26,048 nt of DNA from Candidatus Nanohalarchaeota archaeon (GCA_030635525.1 DAOVYR010000001.1:1-26048), one strand, 5' to 3'; counted from the first letter of the stretch, positions 16,336 to 24,786 are shown. Notes: generated by a model from the sequence alone, not told the origin. Numbers and translations are program-made.

Positions 16336-17436
16336 TTAATCAACAACTTCACAGTTCGTCCCGATAGTATCCACAATATAAAGCCTCCAGTCCAGGTAAT
16401 CCTTGGCATTTAACTTGTGGCACTCATCAACTACATCAATTCTCACACGGTAGCTTCCAACAGTAGTACCCTGTGCAATAAGATGACCTGTCGAATCCAG
16501 AGAAGAACCCTCTACACCATCCGTATGCTTCGGATCGAAACAAAGCTCCTTAGTGAACGGTTCAGGAGTCTGGCTATTAAAGCAACTCACACCGTCAACT
16601 TCCGCCGTAGGATCAGGACACTCAATCTCGCACGTCACATTGATGCAGCAATTCTCGATGTCACTACCGCAGAACTCCTCCTGAAGTTTCCTGCATGCTT
16701 CCTCAACACCAAGAAGCACCTTCTCACTATCCGAAATCTCATCATCAGTACATACTTCCCTCACAGTTGATGTCACAATAATATTGAACATATCTCCGCT
16801 GATGAAGTTAAACAATGTATAATAAATCGGCCAGAACTGGTTCGGAGCAATATCGGCAACTATATTGCCTTCATACCTGTCCTTCTGATTCTCCTTTCCT
16901 GTAACCTCGATTGTGCCGCCCGTAAGCCCATTCTGGAACGCATCCGCCACCTCTACATTCCTCTCAAGGTAAGGATAACATGCTGCCTCAGACGGGTTAT
17001 AAGACCCCACGCAATCATAATCAGAAATAATCACACCTTTGGACTCATAGTGCTCCCTTTCTTTCATCACAAACTCTTTCATAAGCGAAAGTGACGTATT
17101 GCTCAACGAACACAAGACTTCTTCCTCAGTAGGAGCAGTAAGCTCACCATTAGCAACCCAGTATCTGGTCCCTGTAATCCCGCAATTTTCACCACCGCCT
17201 GCAATCGCGACATCCATTGATCCCTCCTGGCTGGAATATATCAAATCCGTCTTAAGGGTCCTTTTCACCGTCTCAAGAACCGCCCTGTTCTCCTCACTCG
17301 CCGTAATATCTGTAATCCTGTCCTGTGCCCCGGCACCAGCCATATTCTGGTAAGTCATCCAGCCGATTACAACAGCAACTCCAAGAACAGCAATTATTCC
17401 AATTGACGATGTAGACATTCCTTTTTTCTTCATCAT
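16336..17436 (-). CDS. Pilin-like protein, module B fourth subunit
   Basis: The 366-residue protein has a KKKG leader followed by MSTSSIGIIAVLG and a hydrophobic helix. The long head contains an RYW motif, a DYDCVG segment, an ACRKLQEEFCG region and a Cys-rich part (CCINVTCEIEC). It finishes with a beta domain containing SYRVRIDVVDE and YLDWRLYIV. It parallels the split gene at 2117-3451 in layout and occupies the same fourth position in its module. This intact copy shows that the family normally carries the C-terminal domain found beyond the TAG of the other copy. A GGAAGGTGAT site about 8 nt upstream sets the start at 17436. A long TATA-rich stretch at 17499-17528 suggests its own promoter as well. 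Confidence 0.86.
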   Translation of the reverse strand: MMKKKGMSTSSIGIIAVLGVAVVIGWMTYQNMAGAGAQDRITDITASEENRAVLETVKRTLKTDLIYSSQEGSMDVAIAGGGENCGITGTRYWVANGELTAPTEEEVLCSLSNTSLSLMKEFVMKEREHYESKGVIISDYDCVGSYNPSEAACYPYLERNVEVADAFQNGLTGGTIEVTGKENQKDRYEGNIVADIAPNQFWPIYYTLFNFISGDMFNIIVTSTVREVCTDDEISDSEKVLLGVEEACRKLQEEFCGSDIENCCINVTCEIECPDPTAEVDGVSCFNSQTPEPFTKELCFDPKHTDGVEGSSLDSTGHLIAQGTTVGSYRVRIDVVDECHKLNAKDYLDWRLYIVDTIGTNCEVVD

Positions 17437-17444
17437 ATTATATC

Positions 17445-17452
17445 ACCTTCCA
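17445..17452 (-). promoter_or_regulatory. Strong Shine-Dalgarno site of module B fourth gene
   Basis: GGAAGGTGAT on the minus strand, closely upstream of the ATG at 17436. It contrasts with the leaderless starts of most first genes in the window. Confidence 0.6.
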
Positions 17453-17498
17453 TCCTCTTCAAATCCAAGATTATATTTATTTATCTATTTCACCTTAA

Positions 17499-17528
17499 GT
17501 AGTATATATATATTATGTAGTATATATA
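17499..17528 (-). promoter_or_regulatory. TATA-rich direct repeat upstream of the 366-aa pilin-like gene
   Basis: The plus strand shows GTAGTATATATA twice (17499-17510 and 17517-17528), 18 nt apart. On the minus strand these are TATA-like elements 60-90 nt before the ATG at 17436, giving a leader that includes the ribosome site. The second copy may simply be a duplicate. Confidence 0.4.
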
Positions 17529-17539
17529 ATTACCTCACA

Positions 17540-18787
17540 TCAATTCCACTGTTTCAGCGTAAGATTCAGATACTCAAAATTCGGCATCGGCGTAGCCACA
17601 ATAAACGACCGTATCCTCTTTCCTTCAGGTATCTGTGAGCCAAGCCTTACAGGCTCTCTTGCAAACGATTGATTGTACACCATATCCCTTATCGAATCAG
17701 ATGCTGATGAACCCGCCGATAAATCAAACATTTCACCGCCCGTTTCATTACCCATCTCAGTCATCCATTCACTCAACAATCCTTTGCCACAGTCACAATA
17801 AGTGACTCCTCCTGTAGTTTCAACAGTCAAATCCACACAATCATTTGGATTATTGGAAAAACATATCACTCCGCACGAATCTGCTTTCAATGGAAATATC
17901 TTTACCTTATTATCTTTTGCAGACCCTATACCCTTATCAAGAGTTTTTCTCTGTGTTCCGCAACCCGCTTCGGTGCATCCGCACTCACTACCGGCAGTTA
18001 GCTCATCAGATAACGGCATCCCTATTCTGATAGAGAAATCATTCCATCCATCTTCACCTGGTCCGGCCTCAGATAGACAAGCAACTCCATTGCCCCAGTC
18101 TTCATCTGTTGTATGCGGATAAGAACATTCAGTTTCCTTTTCAGAAATCGCATGACAGTCAAAATCCGGTATATCTGCAAAATCCGCACAAGTAACTGTT
18201 GCTGTATGCACTATACTGGTTGTCATATTGTCCTTCCAGTAGCATGTAGCCTGCGATTCCAGGAAATACAAATCAATCGTCGTATCTTTCCCTTCCTTTT
18301 TTAATTCATTTAATATATCCGGAACTTCTGTTTTAAGAGCCATAATATCATCACACATAGACCTCGATGTATCAGCCACAACAAAAATCTGCACACCAGA
18401 CCTGTGCGGTATCGGCAGCGTCAGATTCCAATGTCCTTCCCCGTAAATCGCATCAAGCCTCTTTGCAACCTCTTCGTCCACATTGATGACAAGCGGATTC
18501 TTAGGTCCCCCAAGATCAACAGTAGTATTCTCAAGAAACCCTACATACCCCAGGAGCTCAAGAAAAGTCTTCCCGCTCCGATCCTCAGTCATCACCATAA
18601 ACGCATTCACACCGGACCTGAAAGACGCTTCCTCCTGCGCACTCTGCCCTGTCCCCTGCGTCGTAAGCTTCTGGTCAACCACAACAGATTTCAGGACAAT
18701 AATAATGATAGTAACAACAACAACAAGAATCAAAAAATTAAGTATCTCTCCAGCCTGTCCCTTCTTAATGTTTCTCATCTTCATCAT
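17540..18787 (-). CDS. Pilin-like protein with inserted von Willebrand A domain, module B third subunit
   Basis: The 415-residue protein has KKG then QAGEILNFLI and a hydrophobic helix to about residue 38. A VWA domain spans roughly 132-370. Its metal-binding MIDAS motif DTSRS is at Asp139, Ser141 and Ser143, after a VQIFVVA strand. Several Cys inside the domain (CYW, CGCTEAGC, CDCG) suggest disulphides. The parts before (NVDEEVAKRLDAIY) and after (KRIRSFIVATPMP, NLTLKQWN) the domain match the start and end of the 172-aa head at 3452-3970. VWA domains bind ligands through a metal ion and occur on pilus tip adhesins such as PilY1. The ATG overlaps the previous stop by 4 nt and has a GGTGGTGAG site upstream. 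Likely a tip adhesin. Confidence 0.9.
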   Translation of the reverse strand: MMKMRNIKKGQAGEILNFLILVVVVTIIIIVLKSVVVDQKLTTQGTGQSAQEEASFRSGVNAFMVMTEDRSGKTFLELLGYVGFLENTTVDLGGPKNPLVINVDEEVAKRLDAIYGEGHWNLTLPIPHRSGVQIFVVADTSRSMCDDIMALKTEVPDILNELKKEGKDTTIDLYFLESQATCYWKDNMTTSIVHTATVTCADFADIPDFDCHAISEKETECSYPHTTDEDWGNGVACLSEAGPGEDGWNDFSIRIGMPLSDELTAGSECGCTEAGCGTQRKTLDKGIGSAKDNKVKIFPLKADSCGVICFSNNPNDCVDLTVETTGGVTYCDCGKGLLSEWMTEMGNETGGEMFDLSAGSSASDSIRDMVYNQSFAREPVRLGSQIPEGKRIRSFIVATPMPNFEYLNLTLKQWN

Positions 18788-19554
18788 GTTCTCACCACCA
18801 CCATGTCTGAAGAATACCTGTACTCTGCTGATATCTGATATTCTCCTCTTACCTTAATCCCGTCAAAGAATATCTCGCAATACATATCTCTGCACACTTT
18901 ATCCTTGCCAAGCACCATGCACAATTTTCCATCTTCATATAATATCGGATAATCTATATGAAATGTCCTTTTATCTTCAAAACTGCTGTAACTTCTTCTC
19001 CCTGCCATACAAATATAGTCAAAAAATCCTGCCACCCGCTCAAGATCCCCTGAAAATGTAGTGACCTTGATCCTCCCGGGATTTACCTCTGTTGCAGAAT
19101 GCCTTATTGCAATCGGCATTGAAGACACTTTTCTCTGGTCAAGCACTCTGTTCGCGATCTTCTTATCGTAATCCGGTGCCCCGAATGTCCATACATCATC
19201 AGTCATCAAATCCCTGACCTCAACATGCCACCCGCGAATATAATTTCTCGCACACTCCGGCTCTACATCAGCATATTTTTTCTCAAACTCTTCAAGTTTT
19301 TCAACAGACACAATTGAGCCATAAACCCCCAGCTCAAGAGGATTATATGCAATGCAATCCTCGGAATTAGTCAAGATGGATATTGTGGCACTTGTATCAA
19401 CAATCGCATCAATCGCCCCGGCATCTTTATACGCCTGCATTTTATAGTTTTGCAGCGCATAAAAAATCACAAACAGTACAATGATTGTCATAATCAGCGC
19501 AATCGGCTTCACAATATAATATTGTCCCTTTTTGGTATTATTATCTACTGACAT
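18784..19554 (-). CDS. Pilin-like protein, module B second subunit
   Basis: The 256-residue protein has KKG followed by QYYIVKPIALIM and a hydrophobic helix, then a beta-rich head. It is a paralogue of the 253-aa protein at 3970-4731. Both have the GW-x-x-x-VRD strand, MPIAI / MPVAI, a GDL-[DE]-x-V segment, a DYPI / DYPV strand followed by a Lys-x-Cys pair, and a closing strand pair. It lies 13 nt after the transglutaminase gene stop and overlaps the VWA gene by 4 nt, so it is the second gene of the operon as in module A. It is presumably exported and assembled with its neighbours. No catalytic motif is visible. Confidence 0.87.
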   Translation of the reverse strand: MSVDNNTKKGQYYIVKPIALIMTIIVLFVIFYALQNYKMQAYKDAGAIDAIVDTSATISILTNSEDCIAYNPLELGVYGSIVSVEKLEEFEKKYADVEPECARNYIRGWHVEVRDLMTDDVWTFGAPDYDKKIANRVLDQRKVSSMPIAIRHSATEVNPGRIKVTTFSGDLERVAGFFDYICMAGRRSYSSFEDKRTFHIDYPILYEDGKLCMVLGKDKVCRDMYCEIFFDGIKVRGEYQISAEYRYSSDMVVVRT

Positions 19555-19567
19555 AATGCATCACATT

Positions 19568-22060
19568 TTAACATCCCATTGGATTTCCTGCCTCCATTGG
19601 ATTCCTCTTAAATGGGCATGATACGCTGTTATCTGCAAGTATGCTGCATCCCTCTGTAATTGCATGTGGATGATGTATAGAGCAACTTGACAGATCATCG
19701 CACCACGGGCAGTCACACTCCACATCACCGCCATTTACCTCGCAGTTATCAGCATCCGTCGGTATTATCGCTTGCCCGTCACAGACAATCCCCTGGAAAC
19801 CATACCGTCCATTATCATTCCATAAATCCTTCATACTTGTACAATATAAATCACCGCTTAAAGTGCTCATCGGGTAGACCTCATGAAATGTTGTATCAAC
19901 AACAATCCAGTTTCCATCCCCTGCAGCATTGCATTCATCAACAATAAACTGCCCTCCCTGATGCAACTTATAATTACCATATTTACCAAGATTCTCAATC
20001 GAGCTATCGCACTGTAAAAGATTCCATGCATGAGCCGTATCACCGACATTATAGAATGCAGACCATACATTATGCGCAGGAACACCAAGTGTCCTCAATA
20101 TACTGGTCACCGCAGTAGAATGGTCCCCACAGTAGCCTACACCGCAGCACTTATCATATACTTCCGCAGTAATAGTGCACGCACCATAGCATGAACTTGC
20201 CGGCGGGCAACAGTTTTGGAAATCTGCGAAATAATCTTCATTATGAACTATAGTCTTACTTGCAGGTTGCACAAGCGTAGCACTGTACCTGCTGCCATCA
20301 AACGCCCACCCGTCCGGCGAATCCGCTAACCAGTTCTCAATCACCTGCTCTATGTCCCATCCGCGCCTATCAAGGAAATTCATAACATCCCGCTGGCAAA
20401 CCTCAAGAGCATCAGTATGCCACACAAGCCCATCCTGATCAATAACCGACTTAGTCCACACACCTATATCAACCTTCGCCCCGCAATCCGGCTCTCCGCA
20501 GTCCGGATCCCATCTCTTCCACCTGCTCAGATCACAGTCTGTGTCGCAGACACCATCATCAACAGTTGAACAACGGCTATCCCCGAAAACGCTCGCACTT
20601 CCGGGTCCGCCGCCACCGGGACAGTCCGCAGCATCGGCAGCACACGGTCCGGTGCAGACCCATGCGCATCCATTATCATTCCCAATGCAATCCGGATCAG
20701 CTGCTGCACCAAAACATGGATAATAACCATTCATATCCGCCCAATCACCAATGCATGTCTGCTCACTATAGCAAATACCGTCTGCTGCATCAGTACAGTC
20801 TTCAAAATTATGCCCTGGAACAGGCAATGTTGTAGTATAAGGGGTCTCCCAGTTTTTTGGATGCGTACCGTCAATTCCAATAGGCCATTTTGCAATATGA
20901 TTAGGTATATCCTCACTCGCAGACGAAAATGGGCTAATCTCACACCATCCGTTCCCGTCGCATGCAGGCTTGTTTGGATCAGAATTATCAGCGCAAATCA
21001 TCGACCCGGGGCAGCATGCCAGATCAAGTCCCATATCCTCCCCGCAACATGGTATGCTTGAACAATCATCACCCTCTCCCGCGCACTTCCCGCAATCAGG
21101 GTCATACAGCCCGCCGCAATCAGGATCGCATATCCCATTCTCACTCCTGTCAAGCCATGAAGTATTCACAGGTCCCGCGCAATCAAGATCACACACTCCG
21201 TCCGGATAAAGCCTCTTAACAACTGTACCCTTATACCCGCAGTCAAGATCGCAAAACCCATCCTCAGAAACAAAAGTCCCGTTAACATCAGTCATATTAT
21301 ACTTATTACAGTCAACATCACAAATCCCCCAGCTTGACGTCCCGTTATTCAGGCAGTCAATATCACACATACTATCCTCATCCATATGCGAATCACCGTC
21401 ACATATCCTATCCTCGTCAGTAGACCTTTTGTACCCTTTCCCGTCATCCTCAAAAGCCCTGATGCAGTCCCTTGCCTCATTCACCTTATCCTCTTCATTA
21501 GTAAAGCAGTCCCTGTCACATATATTGTCGCTTGCAAGAGAACAGCGGTCATCACACACCTGATCCTCAACCTCATCCACATTGCAGTCCGGGTCGCAGT
21601 CAGCATTCACTATACATGCCGGATCGCATCTATTATCATTAGTATTGCAAATGCACTTATCATCACTCAATGCAATGCGCATATCATCCTGATTCTTCAC
21701 CATGCACAGATATTTTGGCTTCTCAATCGTATAAGGTCTCGTATGCGTAAGTGCCATAAAAGGCGCACTATAACTCTTTCCGTCTGCACTCACTTTAAGC
21801 CTCTTATAATCCACCTCTACATCCACATTCATACCCTTCGGTAGCGTGTAAAGTATGCCCACACTGCCTGCCTCAGCAGCAACCCTGTCAATACTTACAG
21901 CAATATCCTTTGCAACAAAAGCAAGCGCAGATTCTTCAGCCGCCTCAGACTGCCCGCCAAAAATCATAGAACCCATAGACGCCATCAGCACAAACGAAAT
22001 AATTACACCGAAAGCTAACAAAACAGTTTCAGAAATCACAATTGCTCCTTTACGCTTCAT
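19568..22060 (-). CDS. Pilin-like protein fused to Cys-Asp repeats and a transglutaminase-like domain, module B first subunit
   Basis: The 830-residue protein has an MKRKG leader followed by AIVISETVL and a hydrophobic helix. A beta head runs to about residue 120. About twelve C-D-x-[DR]-C type repeats follow (about 130-370), then a Cys/Gly-rich linker and a C-terminal transglutaminase-like (papain-fold) domain. The probable triad is Cys644 in GYCGDHST, His677 in TAHAWN and Asp722 in VVDTTFH. Family members either cross-link Gln and Lys side chains or cleave such bonds. A TATA at about 22087 fits a leaderless ATG at 22060; the longer 22135 start adds an implausible N-terminus. The first 370 residues are paralogous to the 319-aa protein at 22176-23135. 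Confidence 0.9.
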   Translation of the reverse strand: MKRKGAIVISETVLLAFGVIISFVLMASMGSMIFGGQSEAAEESALAFVAKDIAVSIDRVAAEAGSVGILYTLPKGMNVDVEVDYKRLKVSADGKSYSAPFMALTHTRPYTIEKPKYLCMVKNQDDMRIALSDDKCICNTNDNRCDPACIVNADCDPDCNVDEVEDQVCDDRCSLASDNICDRDCFTNEEDKVNEARDCIRAFEDDGKGYKRSTDEDRICDGDSHMDEDSMCDIDCLNNGTSSWGICDVDCNKYNMTDVNGTFVSEDGFCDLDCGYKGTVVKRLYPDGVCDLDCAGPVNTSWLDRSENGICDPDCGGLYDPDCGKCAGEGDDCSSIPCCGEDMGLDLACCPGSMICADNSDPNKPACDGNGWCEISPFSSASEDIPNHIAKWPIGIDGTHPKNWETPYTTTLPVPGHNFEDCTDAADGICYSEQTCIGDWADMNGYYPCFGAAADPDCIGNDNGCAWVCTGPCAADAADCPGGGGPGSASVFGDSRCSTVDDGVCDTDCDLSRWKRWDPDCGEPDCGAKVDIGVWTKSVIDQDGLVWHTDALEVCQRDVMNFLDRRGWDIEQVIENWLADSPDGWAFDGSRYSATLVQPASKTIVHNEDYFADFQNCCPPASSCYGACTITAEVYDKCCGVGYCGDHSTAVTSILRTLGVPAHNVWSAFYNVGDTAHAWNLLQCDSSIENLGKYGNYKLHQGGQFIVDECNAAGDGNWIVVDTTFHEVYPMSTLSGDLYCTSMKDLWNDNGRYGFQGIVCDGQAIIPTDADNCEVNGGDVECDCPWCDDLSSCSIHHPHAITEGCSILADNSVSCPFKRNPMEAGNPMGC
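21729..21811. repeat. 83-bp tract identical to 22804-22886
   Basis: This is the partner copy, inside the 830-aa transglutaminase gene. Confidence 0.85.
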
Positions 22061-22081
22061 ATTCACGTCTCTAATACTACT

Positions 22082-22092
22082 CAATATATATC
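22082..22092 (-). promoter_or_regulatory. TATA box of pilin-like module B
   Basis: GATATATATTG on the minus strand, centred about 27 nt before the ATG at 22060. Confidence 0.65.
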
Positions 22093-22175
22093 TACTAAAC
22101 ACATATATTGTAGCAACTACTATATAAAATTTCAAACCATTCCTTCAATTTCAGTATATATATTATTATCTCCCA

Positions 22176-23135
22176 TCAGAATCCCATATCACAATCCATA
22201 TCATACAACTCCCCGCAGTCAGGATCGCATACATTATTCACAATAGCGCAATCAAGGTCACACACCCCATCCTCATAGAGCATCTTCACCCCATTATCTC
22301 CCGCAACATACCCGCAATCCAGATCACAAAACCCGTCTTGTGAGAAATACACCCCATTCTCCATATACATCCCATACTTATTGCAGTCAACATCACAAAG
22401 CCCCCAGCTTGACGTCCCGTTATTCATACAGTCAATATCACACATCTCATCCTCAACCATATGTGAATCCGCATCGCATATCCGGTCCTCACTAACAGAC
22501 CTCTTATAGCCATTATCATCAGTCTCAAAAACATCAATACAATCCCTTACCTCATTCACCATATCCTTCTCATTAGTAAAACAATCCATATCACATACCC
22601 TATCACCCTCCTTTGAACACCGCCTGTCGCACACCCTGTCCTCAACCCCATCCGCATTGCACGCCGGGTCACATGCAGGCCCAACAATGCATGCCGGATC
22701 GCACCGTTTATCAGCAGTATAGCACACGCACTTATCCTTGCTCAAAGAAATCCTCATATCATCCTGGTTTTTCACCATGCACAGATACTGTGGCTTATCG
22801 ATTGTATAAGGTCTCGTATGCGTAAGTGCCATAAAAGGCGCACTATAACTCTTTCCGTCTGCACTCACTTTAAGCCTCTTATAATCAACATCCACATCCA
22901 CTTTCATCCCCTTGGGCACTTTGTAGACCATGGCCACACTGCCCGCCTCCGCCGCCACACTATCCAGATTCAAAGCAATATCCTTCGCAACAAGCGCAAG
23001 CGCCGAAATATCCGCCGCCTCAGACTGCCCGGAAAAAAGCATAGATCCCATAGTTCCCATCAGTACAAACGATATAATGATGCCAAAAGCTACAAGAACA
23101 GTTTCAGAAATAACAATTGCGCCCAGCCGCCTCAC
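22176..23135 (-). CDS. Pilin-like protein with Cys-Asp repeats, short paralogue of the transglutaminase protein
   Basis: The 319-residue protein matches the first part of the 830-aa protein. It has a leader RRLG followed by AIVISETVL, the same head, then C-D-x-[DR]-C repeats, and stops after CGELYDMDCDMGF where the longer protein goes on to its transglutaminase. The GTG at 23135 gives MRRLGAIVIS, aligned with MKRKGAIVIS of the paralogue, so I prefer it over the ATG at 23183. A TATA lies at about 23167-23177. Note Leu for Lys in the leader (RLG instead of RKG). An 83-bp stretch is identical to the longer gene. Tandem duplication is the simplest origin. It probably is an exported, Ca2+ or disulphide-stabilised stalk without enzyme activity. 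Confidence 0.87.
   Translation of the reverse strand: MRRLGAIVISETVLVAFGIIISFVLMGTMGSMLFSGQSEAADISALALVAKDIALNLDSVAAEAGSVAMVYKVPKGMKVDVDVDYKRLKVSADGKSYSAPFMALTHTRPYTIDKPQYLCMVKNQDDMRISLSKDKCVCYTADKRCDPACIVGPACDPACNADGVEDRVCDRRCSKEGDRVCDMDCFTNEKDMVNEVRDCIDVFETDDNGYKRSVSEDRICDADSHMVEDEMCDIDCMNNGTSSWGLCDVDCNKYGMYMENGVYFSQDGFCDLDCGYVAGDNGVKMLYEDGVCDLDCAIVNNVCDPDCGELYDMDCDMGF
22804..22886. repeat. 83-bp tract identical to 21729-21811
   Basis: The two stretches, 1,075 bp apart, are identical base for base, whereas the flanks differ at several positions per line. They code for the DYKRLKVSADGKSYSAPF region of both proteins. Identity at third codon positions points to recent duplication or gene conversion. 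Confidence 0.85.
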
Positions 23136-23232
23136 AATAACAACACACTCTCCAAAATGATTCCGTAAAATATATTTACACACGTATTATATTCATCTTC
23201 AAAAAATCAATCACAATACCATTCCTGCTTTC

Positions 23233-24123
23233 TCAGCAGTTTGAGTCTGCTAAATCAATATCTCCGTCACAGTCATTATCAATACCATCGCCGCAATTTG
23301 TTTCTACTGCACCACAATCCGAATCCTCATCATCAATACAGCCGTCGCGGTCATTATCCATAGCATCATCACATATTGTCTCACTCAACTCTATACAATG
23401 TTTGCTCCAGTCATCCCCCATTACCCCTTGTGGGTTATCAGGATCTGCGCAATAACCGCACCTCTTCTTCACAACGCACACACAGTTTTCACATTTCATA
23501 TAAGAGCACGAGCCATATATCGGCTCACATGTAGTGGGCAGCGAATCACACTCCTCGCCAATATCCACATTCCCGTTCCCGCACGGCGAATCCTCCTTCA
23601 GGGATATTATCTTTTCAGAATTAATGCTCACCAAATCCTCACCGCTTTTAACAATAACCATTTCATAAGCATGCACAACATCTTCCCCTATTATTTGGTT
23701 CACCCGCGAAAAAAGGTTCTGCTCAAGACTCGGAGTGCCCAGGTACGACATATTAACATCACAACGAAGTTCCTCGCAATGCGGCTCATCACCATAGAAT
23801 TGTATGCACAAAAACTTACCCTCTGACCGCGTTTCTTGACTTATCATAACCGAAACCTTGTCCGGCGGTGGACCGGAAACATCAGAACTATAGATTGCCT
23901 TAATATCATCCGGGAAACTGCACTTATGAGGATAAATATTTTCAAGCCCTCCCTGGCACACCATCCTCGTCTTTGCCACCAGTTCAGAAAATTCCTGCAC
24001 AGCCATATATCGCTGCGTATCACTTAGCTGGTTGCCTCCGATAGACATACCGATAGCAAACACCATCATACCCATAGTAGTAAGGCCAAGGATCCATATC
24101 CATGTTGCTATTTCCGCTTTCAT
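23233..24123 (-). CDS. Pilin-like (W-x-W family) protein with Ca2+-type D/N-rich repeats
   Basis: The 296-residue protein has a leader KA followed by EIATWIWILG and a hydrophobic helix. Its head (about 40-170) matches the proteins at 8586-9887 and 24835-25392, with a FLCIQF strand and a C-x-VNMSYLGTP block. It then has a CGNG...GEECD module like DUF4215/Myxo disulphide repeats. Two C-terminal motifs, DNDRDGCIDDEDSDC and DNDCDGDIDLADSNC, resemble the putative metal-binding motif of MopE-like proteins. These probably bind Ca2+. An ATG at 24123 or a GTG at 24132 could start it; two TATA-like elements lie at 24137-24160. Monocistronic. Probably a surface-exposed subunit. Confidence 0.87.
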   Translation of the reverse strand: MKAEIATWIWILGLTTMGMMVFAIGMSIGGNQLSDTQRYMAVQEFSELVAKTRMVCQGGLENIYPHKCSFPDDIKAIYSSDVSGPPPDKVSVMISQETRSEGKFLCIQFYGDEPHCEELRCDVNMSYLGTPSLEQNLFSRVNQIIGEDVVHAYEMVIVKSGEDLVSINSEKIISLKEDSPCGNGNVDIGEECDSLPTTCEPIYGSCSYMKCENCVCVVKKRCGYCADPDNPQGVMGDDWSKHCIELSETICDDAMDNDRDGCIDDEDSDCGAVETNCGDGIDNDCDGDIDLADSNC

Positions 24124-24171
24124 AAATACCACAATAAAATATATTATTATCCTATATAAATAATTTCCAGA

Positions 24172-24786
24172 TTATATACCGGGAATTCCTAAAAAAGCAC
24201 TTTCTGCAAACTGGTACAGCAAATAAATCCCTGCCAATGCCGCTCCGATAAACGCCAGATAAACAATAATCTCAAGAATCTTTGCGATAGCTGACAGGAA
24301 ACTGTGCTTCGGCTTAGCAGGAACCTGCACCATCACAGGAGGTTGTTGAGGCGGAACCTGCCCGGGAGTTTGTTCCTGCGGCACCCCTGCCACCGGCGGC
24401 AACGGCTGATTCTGCACCATCTCATCGGGTCTGCGATACTTCTCTTGTGACTCATAATCTCTCATCATTCCATCTCTTTTGGGCCTCTCCTCAGAATCAT
24501 AAGATACCCTCCTGCTTCCATCATCAATCTCACTTTCATCCGCGTTCGTCATTTTTTCTCTCTCATAACCATCCTGCTCATACTCATTACTTCCGAATCC
24601 GGGTGTTCTCGACCTTTCATCATCCCTAGTTGTGTTATTTTCGGGGCATCCTTCACAATATTCAGGACTACCCAAGCCAGTATTTTGCCCTGCCGACTCA
24701 CCTGCAGGAACAATCTTAGTGCCGCAGCCAAAGCAATATCTTTCCCCTGCCTTTACCAACGCACCGCAATTTGGACAATATGGCAT
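24172..24786 (-). CDS. Zinc-ribbon protein with Pro/Gln linker and C-terminal TM helix
   Basis: The 204-residue protein starts MPYCPNCG with a zinc ribbon formed by Cys4, Cys7, Cys18 and Cys21. A charged, low-complexity region (about 30-125) and a Pro/Gln segment (about 125-145) follow. One hydrophobic helix (about 168-190) lies near the C-terminus, so the protein is probably tail-anchored with the zinc ribbon in the cytosol. GGTG 6 nt upstream sets the ATG at 24786; the GTG at 24795 is part of the same ribosome site. A TATA lies at about 24820-24830. It sits between two W-x-W pilin-like genes. Function unknown; a membrane-bound adaptor or regulator is possible. Confidence 0.87.
   Translation of the reverse strand: MPYCPNCGALVKAGERYCFGCGTKIVPAGESAGQNTGLGSPEYCEGCPENNTTRDDERSRTPGFGSNEYEQDGYEREKMTNADESEIDDGSRRVSYDSEERPKRDGMMRDYESQEKYRRPDEMVQNQPLPPVAGVPQEQTPGQVPPQQPPVMVQVPAKPKHSFLSAIAKILEIIVYLAFIGAALAGIYLLYQFAESAFLGIPGI

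Noticed and set aside
19568..23135. Cys-Asp repeat DNA as a CRISPR-like or simple tandem repeat array
   Set aside because: The repeats are degenerate at the DNA level and in frame with coding sequence; no constant repeat with unique spacers is present.
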